This document shows positions 41,496-50,500 of a stretch of 51,869 nucleotides of DNA, in pieces; position 1 is the first letter of the stretch, and every line of letters begins with the position of its first letter. A program made the position numbers and the translations under genes. The DNA is from Candidatus Sabulitectum sp. (GTDB lineage: Bacteria; Fermentibacterota; Fermentibacteria; Fermentibacterales; JCC-6), in NCBI GenBank assembly GCA_023139045.1, contig JAGLOJ010000006.1:1-51869 (forward strand), read 5' to 3'. The notes under the pieces are model-generated. The model was not told the DNA's origin, searched no databases, and saw only the letters and a program-made list of their open reading frames with translations.

Positions 41496-43214
41496 CTATC
41501 TGATAACTGTAACTGCTTTACTCTGCATTTCCTGTTCATTCCGGAGAACAACTCTATATACACCTTCCGGTAATTTTTCTCCAACAGTCCAGAAGATGCC
41601 AGCGGACCCTGCCGGAACAGCTTCAGTGTGTACTGTTCTTCCACAGATATCAATTATCGAGATGACACCACCTTCGGAACCTGTGCTGATCCATGTGCCG
41701 GAGGATACTGGATTACTCATCAGGTCGAAGGCTGAAGCGGTAATTCCGATATGCTCCTCTTCAACACTCACACTGGAGTTCCACTGAGTATTACCGCTGA
41801 ACCATATCTCATGTGCAGGTGAGAGAGCTGCCGGCTGTCCGTGTCCGGTGGCTGAAAGATCGCTGTCGATCATTGTCCAGACAAAGTCATAACCGGGAGA
41901 ATACATGGCAGTTTTCTTGGTGGCCTCTGAAGGGAAGAGATCATCGTGGTCCAGGTGATAAAAGGTGGTTGCATTGCCCCAGCCTCCCCCGGCGACCATC
42001 CTTTCAGCCTGACGGATGTTGTAGTCAGTGGCTGGATAAGTATTTGCCTGCCAGGCAACATAAAGCATATCTGTGTTGTCAACTGCTATGGAAGGGAACT
42101 CGTTTTCCGCCATTGCTTCATCCACTATTTCAAAGGATCCCCAGTTTCCGGAATTTCTTCCACTGTAGTAGATGTTCTGAAGAATAGTTGAGTACATTCC
42201 CACCTCGGGTCCGGGGAAGCTGTTGGCATTCAGCGGATCAACACCGGGAGTGTAGGGTCCGGGATCAGTGGGATCATGAGGAATAACTCCATGCATCCAG
42301 GCAACATGAGGAATATCTTCTCTGCTTACAGTAAGAGATGGATAACCGTCGCTGTACATACTGCCTGAGGAGTGAGAGACATTCTCGTAGAGATCCCATG
42401 AGTTTCCGGCATCCGGGCTGCTTTTATACATGATGCAGGGACCTGATGTAGGGCCGTCATCACTCCATACAACATGAACCCTTTCAGAGTAGTAGGTGTA
42501 GTTGGATGGTGCTTCCTGGAAATCAATGACTGTAGCGACATCCGGTGTCTGAGAGTTGAATTCAGTCATGCTCAGGTTCTGGAAAGGCGTCCAGTTCATT
42601 CCATGATCAATGCTGTTGGAATAGAGAATATCGGATGTGAGACCCGAATTGAAATTCTCTTCCTGCCAGACTACATGAACAACATTGTTCAGAGAGCAGT
42701 CAACATCAGGAACAAGTGAGTGTTCTGCACTGACATGAACAGTGAACGGTGGTGTCCAGGTTCCCGGTGCGGGCATAGTACTGTTAATATTGGAGGAGTG
42801 CATGATCTGATATACTCCCGACATATCTTCTCTCTGCCATACAACATGCAGCATATCGTTGTCTGTTGGATTCCCGGGTGAGCCGTGCTCAATGGCAATG
42901 GAAGGATACCTGTCATCCAGTGACGTATCGAAGGTAATCTCTGTTGCTGGTGCCCAGTCTGCACTGCTGGTTGGCGGTGCAGGCAGCAGTGTGTGCGAGT
43001 ACATAATGTCACAGTTACCGCCCGGCGTACCGTTCGGGTTCGTCTGGGAGTGATAAACCATGTGGAAGTAACCACGGGAGTCTCTCACCATTCTTCTTCC
43101 GTTATTGAAACCTGTGGCTTCCCATTCACTGGAAAGATCATTGTCTACCTGATGATCGGCCATTGCCGGTGCTACCATCAGGAAAAGAGCTGCGAGAATT
43201 ATCATTGCTTTCAT
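41496..43214 (-). CDS. secreted Asp-box (BNR/sialidase-like) protein with type IX-like C-terminal sorting domain
   Basis: A 572-residue exported protein. A signal peptide (MKAMIILAALFLMVAPAMA) precedes a six-bladed-propeller-like body. Two exact Asp-box motifs S-x-D-x-G-x-x-W (SIDHGMNW, SPDAGNSW) and repeated 'HVVWQ/HVAWMH' strands are visible. The sialidase arginine triad is not evident, so it may bind glycans rather than cut them. The last 75 residues form a FlgD-Ig/Por-type sorting domain (GTWISTGSEGGVISIIDICG, then EGVYRVVLRN and KAVTVIR). The ATG at 43214 has AAAGGA at correct spacing. A sigma54 promoter stands 57-71 bases upstream, and the gene is divergent from the large sigma54 activator. 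Confidence 0.82.
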   Translation of the reverse strand: MKAMIILAALFLMVAPAMADHQVDNDLSSEWEATGFNNGRRMVRDSRGYFHMVYHSQTNPNGTPGGNCDIMYSHTLLPAPPTSSADWAPATEITFDTSLDDRYPSIAIEHGSPGNPTDNDMLHVVWQREDMSGVYQIMHSSNINSTMPAPGTWTPPFTVHVSAEHSLVPDVDCSLNNVVHVVWQEENFNSGLTSDILYSNSIDHGMNWTPFQNLSMTEFNSQTPDVATVIDFQEAPSNYTYYSERVHVVWSDDGPTSGPCIMYKSSPDAGNSWDLYENVSHSSGSMYSDGYPSLTVSREDIPHVAWMHGVIPHDPTDPGPYTPGVDPLNANSFPGPEVGMYSTILQNIYYSGRNSGNWGSFEIVDEAMAENEFPSIAVDNTDMLYVAWQANTYPATDYNIRQAERMVAGGGWGNATTFYHLDHDDLFPSEATKKTAMYSPGYDFVWTMIDSDLSATGHGQPAALSPAHEIWFSGNTQWNSSVSVEEEHIGITASAFDLMSNPVSSGTWISTGSEGGVISIIDICGRTVHTEAVPAGSAGIFWTVGEKLPEGVYRVVLRNEQEMQSKAVTVIR

Positions 43215-43270
43215 TTTCATTTCCTTTCGCTGGTTTTGTTTTTGGGGCTCCCTGCCCGACACTACCTGCA

Positions 43271-43285
43271 GCATGATCAGTGCCA
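43271..43285 (-). promoter_or_regulatory. sigma54 (-24/-12) promoter of the secreted Asp-box protein
   Basis: On the minus strand TGGCAC and TGC place GG (43284-43283) and GC (43272-43271) exactly 10 bases apart, as in the ORP promoter (both read TGGCACT, then ATGC). Transcription would begin near 43260, with a 46-base leader. Confidence 0.7.
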
Positions 43286-43359
43286 GAAGCATAAAATGTT
43301 GTAATGTAATAAAATAGAAGGAATAACCTGAAATTGGATAAGATGTTCGACTGAAAAAA

Positions 43360-43377
43360 CAGGGGAATATTCCCCTG
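43360..43377. promoter_or_regulatory. 18-bp perfect palindrome, candidate enhancer site
   Basis: CAGGGGAAT followed by its exact inverse. The centre is about 85 bp upstream of the -24 element of the divergent sigma54 promoter, a usual enhancer position. It lies about 150 bp before the start of the large activator gene. Confidence 0.6.
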
Positions 43378-43379
43378 GT

Positions 43380-43412
43380 GGGGATAATTTCTTTCATATC
43401 CCCTTGTTTTTT
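43380..43412 (+). promoter_or_regulatory. second dyad (GGGGATA-N10-TATCCCC) with following T run
   Basis: Perfect 7-bp arms at 43380-43386 and 43397-43403, then TTGTTTTTT. It may be another activator site, since GGGGATA recurs at 43494-43500 in the activator's leader, or a terminator-like attenuator read on the plus strand. Confidence 0.5.
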
Positions 43413-43524
43413 CCAGTTCTTGTTTCGTTTTGTAGAAAAAAGTCTGATTTCTGAATGAATCCTACTACTTCGCTATAGACATTGATTAGTTTTGGGGATA
43501 TTTTCCCTACCACAGGAGGTGGCT

Positions 43525-46500
43525 ATGGCTGGAACCAGCAGTATCATTTCAAGAAAGCACATATCCTCGGGGAGAATGGAAATCCTTTTCAAGGATAACA
43601 GCGACAGGCTCAGGCTTGGCAGGATATTCTCCTCCGGTGAGGAAACCGGTGTGGTCAAGAAGATGCTCCGAATGATTTCGGCAATTAAAGTCGATTCCAT
43701 TTTGGTGCCGGACAGGTGTGACACCGACATTGAAGAGGGGAAATTCTGTTTTTCAATGCCCTGGGACCCATTATGGGACTCCTCCGGTATCTGGAAGACT
43801 GAGGAATTGATCGCGCCTTTAAGGGCTCTTCATGAGGAAGGGTGGCTTCATCTTGATATCACTCCTGCTTCATACAGGAATGTCAATGGTAAGCTGAAAC
43901 TTCTCGTCTGGGGTGATGCTCTGATTGCAGGACTTGCCTGCGTTCCCCCCGAGCTGTCTGCGGGAGCGGCACCAACTCCCTTTTCTGATTACTACATGCT
44001 GGGAAGGGCTATGATGGCCAGCAGAGGATACCTCTGGGACGGTTCGAATCCTTCCACAGTGGAAGCCCTTGTGGCAGAGCAGATATCACACAGGGCAAAA
44101 GCTCTCAGGAAAGCGGGCCTGCCTGGTACAACTCTGCAATCCGGAAACTTCAAATGCAACAAGGTCAATATTCTCGCCGGCGGCAAGTGGCAGGAAAGAG
44201 ATCTAATTACCGGAAACTGGGTAACAAAGGCCGGATCAGACGGGTGGCTGGTAAGTGTCGTCAGATGCAACCCCATCGAAACGATGCGACCGCTTCCCGG
44301 CAGGGAAGCTCCCGTCGAGAAAATCAACTCCGGTGCGGCACTGGTAAACAATCTGTTTCCGTCAATGAGCGGTGTTGAAAGACTTCTTGTGATTGATCAG
44401 ATTGAATTTGCCTCCCCTGATCTTTTTGAGATCATCAGGGAATTTACCAATCTTCTGCCTCCTGGCCTGACTGTAATTGTTACCGCTGCGGAACTGCCGG
44501 ATCGACTTAAGGAATGTGATCTGTCAGTTGTTAATCTTGCGGGAGAGGTGTCCGTTGCCTGGGATATTCCATTACCCCTTCTTCCGTCAAAAGCGCTGGG
44601 CTCCGGTTATCCTTCATTCGGATTTCAGGGTGCAATGTACAGGTGCACTGCCGCAGGTGACCCCCCTGAGCCCTCTCAGATAAATCCTGAGACACTTTTC
44701 GCCGAAGGCGGGTATAGAGCTCTGGTTGCGGCAGCGTCAATTGATCAATCGGGGTTAGATACCGGGCTGATAGCCAAAGCCCATTTTGAACTGGGAAATT
44801 TTGATGAGGCTCTCCATTTCACCCCGGACAGCGACATCCTGCTTCGAGCGAGAATACTGCTTGCCATGGGTCGACCCGGGGAAGTTACTGAACTGCTTGC
44901 AGAAAAACAATCGAATGAGGAGAAGGTTCTTAAAGCTTCGGCTCTGATAGATCTGATGGATCTTGAGATGGCAGTTGACCTTCTAAAAGATGTTCCCGGA
45001 GCAGAATCTGCCCTTCTTCTGGCAAAAGCTCTTGACCTGCAGGGCAGAGTTGCCGAGGCTCTTCCTGAAATTGAGAAGGCTCTCGCTTTTGCAGGCGAAC
45101 CCAGCAGGGTAAAGCTTCTCTGCTCAAAAGCTGTCATCTTCATGCGGATCGGAGACTACCGACATGCTCTGGATGCGGCCGAGTGCTCTGTAATTACTGC
45201 CAAGAAACTTGCAGATGCTGCTCTTCTCGGTAAAAGCCTGACAGAGCGTGGTAGAGTGCGGGAGGTTATGGGGAACTGGAGTGGCGCAGTGGATGATTAC
45301 CGTCTTGCACTGCTCTACTATGCTGAAAATCCTGGGAAAACGGATCGTCCACCACTTATTGATCTCTTTGTTCTTGAACTGAGAACAGGAGAGCTTAAAT
45401 CTGCCGTGAGCACTTTCAAATCACTTGGTATTCGTCTTGAACAAAGCGGAAGCGGGATTCCGGCAGATCAGATGACGGAAATGCTCGCTGCCTACAGGGG
45501 TGTTCTTCTGGGTCTGGGTGCTATGCGGATTCCTTCTGCAAGACGCTCTGCTTCAATGGCTGCAGGGAAAAACCTGACTCTCGTCCATGCGCTTAGTCTT
45601 CTGTATCTCGGTCAGCTTCTTTTGCAGGAAGGTAAAAACGAGGAGGGTCTTGAAGCTCTCAAGTATGCCAGGGCGAAGGCGGGTTTCATGGGGGACAGGC
45701 ACCTTGCCCTGCTGGCAGATCTGGCCATGACCCGGGTTGGGGCAGAAATAGACACATCAAGACTGCTCTGGGAAGCGAGGGAACTGGGTTTGAGACCGGA
45801 GGAACTTGAAGCCGAGATCATCTCCTCTGATGACCCTGCTGTAAGAGACAGAGCCTTCCTGGACATCCTGAATATGCCCGCCCCGTTATTAGCCTGTGAA
45901 CTTGCATCCAGTTTCGGCTTGCCTGAAGAACCCGGCATCAGAAGAAGGATACTTGAGTCATTCAAGGACATTTCAGAGCTTCTTAATGATGTGGAGAGAA
46001 AACAGTTTGCCAGACTTAACAGCAGACTGGTCAGAATCCTGGAGAACTTATCAGGCTTTTCTGACATGTCTGTTCTCAGTAATTCGATTAAAAAAATATC
46101 CCAGTGGTATGGAAAAGCCACTGTGGGCCTCAAAGATTTGAATTCACTGGGAGAGGAACTGGGACTGCTTTACCTTGGCCCGGCCCCAAGTGGAAAAAGT
46201 GACGAGTTGCAGATATCAAGTTTGCCCGACCTTTTCGCAATCGGTCCGGATCTTTCCTCGGTGAAATTGCTGGCTCCACTCATTGCTGCTATTTCCGGTG
46301 CAAGTCCCATACTGGCAGTTGACGAACACATTCGAGGTTATAATCTTTTCCCAGAGATAATTGGTCAATCAGACATTGTTATGAAGTTGAAGTCAATCAT
46401 GAAACGGGTTGCACAAATGCCTGTTCCGGTGTTAATAACAGGAGATACAGGTACAGGAAAAGAACTGGTTGCAAGGGGATTGCATGATGAAGGTCCAAGA

Positions 46501-47244
46501 GCAAAGGGTCCCTTCATCGCAGTTGATTGTGGAGCAATTGCCGAGACATTGCTTGAATCAGAATTGTTTGGGGTAACACGGGGAGCTTTTACCGGTGCTT
46601 CGGAGAGCAGAATCGGTCTTATGGAGGCTGCAAATGGCGGTACATTATTTCTTGACGAGATAGGAAATATGTCTGCAGGGCTTCAGGTCAAGCTTCTTAG
46701 AGTCCTTGAAACAGGAAAACTCAGAAGACTTGGTGATACGTCTGAAAGAGAAACATCCTTCCGCTTGATAACTGCAACGAATGCTGATCTGCGCCAGAAC
46801 TCCGCGTCAGGCAAATTCAGGACAGATCTCTACTACAGAATTGCTGTTATAGATATCAAAGTGCCACCTCTTCGGGAAAGAATGGATGACATAGCGCTAC
46901 TGGTTGAGCATTTCACATCGGAGCTTCGCGGTGAGATTCAATTTTCCAGGGATGCCATAAATGCAATGATCAAGTACAACTGGCCCGGTAACATCAGAGA
47001 ACTGCGGAATGTTGTTCAGAGAACAGTCCTGATGTGTCAGGGCAAAATAGTCAGAGCAGATGATGTATCCATAGGAGAAGGGTTTCATAAAGATTCCACA
47101 TTCAGAATGGAGCCCCTTGAAATTGCAATTGTACGACACGTTTCCAGTGTTGTTGACTGTTGTGACGGCAACAGATTGAAAGCCTCAAGAATTCTTCAGT
47201 GCGATCCGAAAACAGTTAGAAAATATCTTGCCCTTAAAAAGTAA
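43525..47244 (+). CDS. giant sigma54 activator: pseudokinase, NTPase-like region, TPRs, AAA+ (GAFTGA), Fis-type HTH
   Basis: A 1239-residue protein. Residues about 10-200 follow a Ser/Thr kinase fold but lack key residues: HLDI stands for HRD, the metal-binding DFG is not evident (VWGDAL), and PPEL stands for APE. Residues about 205-400 resemble a STAND NTPase with a Walker-B-like RLLVIDQIEFASP but no P-loop. TPR-like helices fill about 415-760 and a poorly defined GAF-like part about 800-930. Then comes a complete sigma54 AAA+ domain (GDTGTGKE near 974, ESELFGVTRGAFTGAS, TLFLDEIG, WPGNIRELRN) and a C-terminal HTH. It should activate sigma54 promoters on a signal sensed by the N-terminal modules. 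The ATG at 43525 has AGGAGGTGG. It is divergent from a gene with a sigma54 promoter. Confidence 0.88.
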   Translation: MAGTSSIISRKHISSGRMEILFKDNSDRLRLGRIFSSGEETGVVKKMLRMISAIKVDSILVPDRCDTDIEEGKFCFSMPWDPLWDSSGIWKTEELIAPLRALHEEGWLHLDITPASYRNVNGKLKLLVWGDALIAGLACVPPELSAGAAPTPFSDYYMLGRAMMASRGYLWDGSNPSTVEALVAEQISHRAKALRKAGLPGTTLQSGNFKCNKVNILAGGKWQERDLITGNWVTKAGSDGWLVSVVRCNPIETMRPLPGREAPVEKINSGAALVNNLFPSMSGVERLLVIDQIEFASPDLFEIIREFTNLLPPGLTVIVTAAELPDRLKECDLSVVNLAGEVSVAWDIPLPLLPSKALGSGYPSFGFQGAMYRCTAAGDPPEPSQINPETLFAEGGYRALVAAASIDQSGLDTGLIAKAHFELGNFDEALHFTPDSDILLRARILLAMGRPGEVTELLAEKQSNEEKVLKASALIDLMDLEMAVDLLKDVPGAESALLLAKALDLQGRVAEALPEIEKALAFAGEPSRVKLLCSKAVIFMRIGDYRHALDAAECSVITAKKLADAALLGKSLTERGRVREVMGNWSGAVDDYRLALLYYAENPGKTDRPPLIDLFVLELRTGELKSAVSTFKSLGIRLEQSGSGIPADQMTEMLAAYRGVLLGLGAMRIPSARRSASMAAGKNLTLVHALSLLYLGQLLLQEGKNEEGLEALKYARAKAGFMGDRHLALLADLAMTRVGAEIDTSRLLWEARELGLRPEELEAEIISSDDPAVRDRAFLDILNMPAPLLACELASSFGLPEEPGIRRRILESFKDISELLNDVERKQFARLNSRLVRILENLSGFSDMSVLSNSIKKISQWYGKATVGLKDLNSLGEELGLLYLGPAPSGKSDELQISSLPDLFAIGPDLSSVKLLAPLIAAISGASPILAVDEHIRGYNLFPEIIGQSDIVMKLKSIMKRVAQMPVPVLITGDTGTGKELVARGLHDEGPRAKGPFIAVDCGAIAETLLESELFGVTRGAFTGASESRIGLMEAANGGTLFLDEIGNMSAGLQVKLLRVLETGKLRRLGDTSERETSFRLITATNADLRQNSASGKFRTDLYYRIAVIDIKVPPLRERMDDIALLVEHFTSELRGEIQFSRDAINAMIKYNWPGNIRELRNVVQRTVLMCQGKIVRADDVSIGEGFHKDSTFRMEPLEIAIVRHVSSVVDCCDGNRLKASRILQCDPKTVRKYLALKK

Positions 47245-47580
47245 GACAAGAACTTTGTCAATTGAGGAAGAATGAGATACTTTACTCCATTTCTGATGCT
47301 AACATCAATATCAGAGACTTCCCATGCAGATGCGGGTTATTTTGGCTCAACTATGTCTGAGGGTAGTTTTGCGAAGATATTGCTCGTTCTTGCCACTTCC
47401 TGAAACTGCGGTTGCTCCCGGGTATGTAATTACGGTTATATCTTTTCAACTCAATACCCATTCTGGAACAGGCACTTTGAGCAGACCAGCTACGGAGAAC
47501 AGGATGTATTGTGTATATACCTGGCAGAAGAAGAGAAGTATTATCCTCGTTATATGCAGAGCTTAATGGGAGAGTACTCT
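47245..47580. other. interval upstream of the cyclase, with a short open frame and one in-frame TGA
   Basis: GAGGAAGA followed by ATG (47272) opens 43 codons (begins MRYFTPFLMLTSISETSH) ending in TGA at 47401. After that stop the same frame is open without a break into the cyclase gene, and the last 45 codons read like protein (STQYPFWNRHFEQTSYG, EEEKYYPRYMQSLMGE). It could be an extended N-terminus broken by a stop, or chance. No promoter is clear. Confidence 0.4.
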
Positions 47581-50500
47581 ATGTACCGTTTGATTCCGTC
47601 CTTTATCTGCGAGCAATTCGAAAAGAAGCAATTCAAGGGTGAATTTCCGGCAACCACCATGTTCATCGATATTGCCGGATTTACAGCAATGACACAGACG
47701 TTGATGGATAATGGTAAAGAGGGCGCAGAGGTGCTGGCTGATGTTATCAACGCCGTGTTCAAACCTGCAATCGATGCAATCTTTGAATACAATGGATTTG
47801 TTTCTTCTTTTGCAGGTGATGCTTTTGCAGCAATTTTCCCCTCTGATTCGGTTAGCGTACCTCAAGCTCTTTCAGCAGCTGTTCGCCTTCGGGGGTTGTT
47901 TCTGGAGACGGGAGAACAGCAGACCAAGTTCGGTTTATTTAACTTATCTGTGAGAATCGGACTGTCCAATGGTCTCGTCTCGTGGGGAATCATCTCTCAA
48001 TACTTGCAGAACAGCTACCATTTCGGTGGCGAGGCAATCATGCATTCCGCTGAAAGTGAGCAGAATGCCGCAAGTGGTGAAGTTGTTGTGGATGACAGAA
48101 TATTATCTCAAATACAGGACATGCATGGAGTAATCTGTAAATACAAAAACGACCGCTTCCATACACTGTTGTCTGCTCAGGCAACAGCTGATGCTTCTTC
48201 AAAAACAGGTGTTTCTGAAACATTCTTTTCCTTGCAAAGCATGTTTGTTCCAGAGGATGTTCTTTCTTTGACCGGCAGGGGAGAGTTCCGGGATATTGTT
48301 TCCTGCTTTATATCCTTTGATGTGAAGAGTGATCTTGAAAGGGGAACTGCCAGGGTAATTACACTGGCACACAGCTTCGGAGGATATTTCAACAAGATTG
48401 ACATCAGCGGCAGGAAGGGGGCAATGCTTGTGCTGTTCGGAGCACCAGTCAATCCCGGAAATCTGTACAACCGTGCTCTGAACTTTGCTCTTGCTGTAAG
48501 AGAGATTCCAGAGCTTACGGTACGCATCGGGTTGACCTACGGCACAGCATTCACCGGATTTATCGGCAGTGAGCTTTGCAGTGAATACACAGCGCTTGGA
48601 TCCGTTGTGAATCTGTCGGCACGATTTACTGAGAAGAAAAAGCAAGCTGTTATTTACCTTGACAATGCGATTTACAAACAAACCCATTCTCAGTATGAGA
48701 TTCGTGAGCTGAAACCGGGAAAATTCAAGGGATTCGCCGGGAGGGTCCCCGTTTACCGTTTGATGGGGAAGAAAAAGGTTGTTCAATCTTCATTCTCTGA
48801 AGGAAGTATGGTTGGCCGTGATTCGGAGCTTGACCGGCTGACTGAGTTAATCCGGCCGCTCAACGAAGGTGAATTTGGTGGCATAGTTTATGTGTATGGT
48901 AACCCCGGCATCGGCAAGTCACGGTTGGTTCATGAACTGATTCAGCAGCAGGGGATCAGAACAGTTACTATGCAGACCGACAGCATTCTCAAAAAACCGC
49001 TGAATCCAATTACATATTTCTTTAATAATTACTTTGAGAGTGGCCATGGTTGTTCACTGGATGACAGAAGAGACTTGTTTAAAAAAGCATACCGGAAACT
49101 GATCAGGCGAATTGAGAGAATACCCGGTGAGGATCTCACTTCTGCGGAACGATTAAGAATCTCAATGGATCTGGATCGGGTGGAATCAATCATCGGTGCT
49201 CTTGTCGGACTGTTCTGGAATGGATCGATATATGACGTTATCGATCCTCAGGATCGGGCCATTGTAACAGAGCAGGCAATCAAGGAATTTTTCAAGGCAT
49301 TGAGCCTTGCTGAACCAATCATTCTGCTCATCGAGGATATCCAGTGGCTGGATAGTGCATCCCAGAATGTATTTAAGATACTGACCCGCAGGATTGAGAA
49401 CTATCCTTTGATTATTCTTGCCTGCAGCCGGTTCAATGATGATGGCTCAAGACCGGTGTTAAAGGTGGATGATGATGTGCTGTGTTATTCAATAACTCTG
49501 GAGGAACTGCCCGCCACGATCACAGGAAAATTGATTGAAGAGCGTCTGGGCGAGAAGGTTGATGGTGAACTGGCAGATTACATACAGACCCGTACAGAGG
49601 GCAACCCGTTCTATACCGAACAGTTCTGCCTGTACCTGCAGGAGAATTACATCATCAGGGTTCTTGAAGGACAATACCATCTTGTGAAGGAGCCTGCCGA
49701 AATTCCCACCGACATCAACATGATTCTGATTGCACGAATTGATCGATTGTCAGCAGAGTTGAAGGAGACTGTACAGATCGCATCTGTGCTGGGCCGCGAG
49801 TTTAAGGTTCAGGTACTTACTACGCTGATTGAACTGATGCAGGCTGCTGCTGATAGCGATAACGGAATTTTGCGCGGGTTAATACACACGGATGTTGCCC
49901 CTTTGATTACCGAATTGGAAAACGAGCGGATCTGGTCTGCACTTTCAGAGATCAGATACATTTTCAACCATGCCCTGCTCAGAGATGCGGTTTACGATAT
50001 GCAACTGAGAACTCGGCTCCGGGCTCTTCACAAGCTTGCGGGTGACGCAATTGTTAAGCTCAATCCCGACAGTGAAACGACATTTGCTGATTGTGCTTTT
50101 CATTATGAGCAGGCGGAGAACTGGGAGAGTGCACTGGAGTATTGCACAAGAGCCGGCGAGTATTTTAAGGTATCGGTCAGATACGATGAGGCCCTGATCT
50201 ATTGTCAGAAAGCCCTGTCAATCCGCCTGACCACCCTGGGAGAAAAACACCCGGATACTGCAGCTTCCTATAACAGCATCGGATGGGTTTATCATGAAAA
50301 AGCTGAGTATGACACAGCTCTTTCATATCACGAAAAAGCCCTTGCTATCAGAGAATGTTTACTGGGTAAGAAACATTCTGATACGGCAGAATCATACAAT
50401 CACATCGGAGAGGCTTATCTGAGAAAAGGCGAATACGATACTGCTCTGGCATACCATGTTAAAGCCCTTGATATCCGTAAAGAACTTTTTGGTGAAAAAA

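Noticed and set aside
47324-47566. Plus-strand open frame before the cyclase in another phase
   Set aside because: The phase of the cyclase reads far more like protein in the same stretch, and no ribosome site precedes this one.
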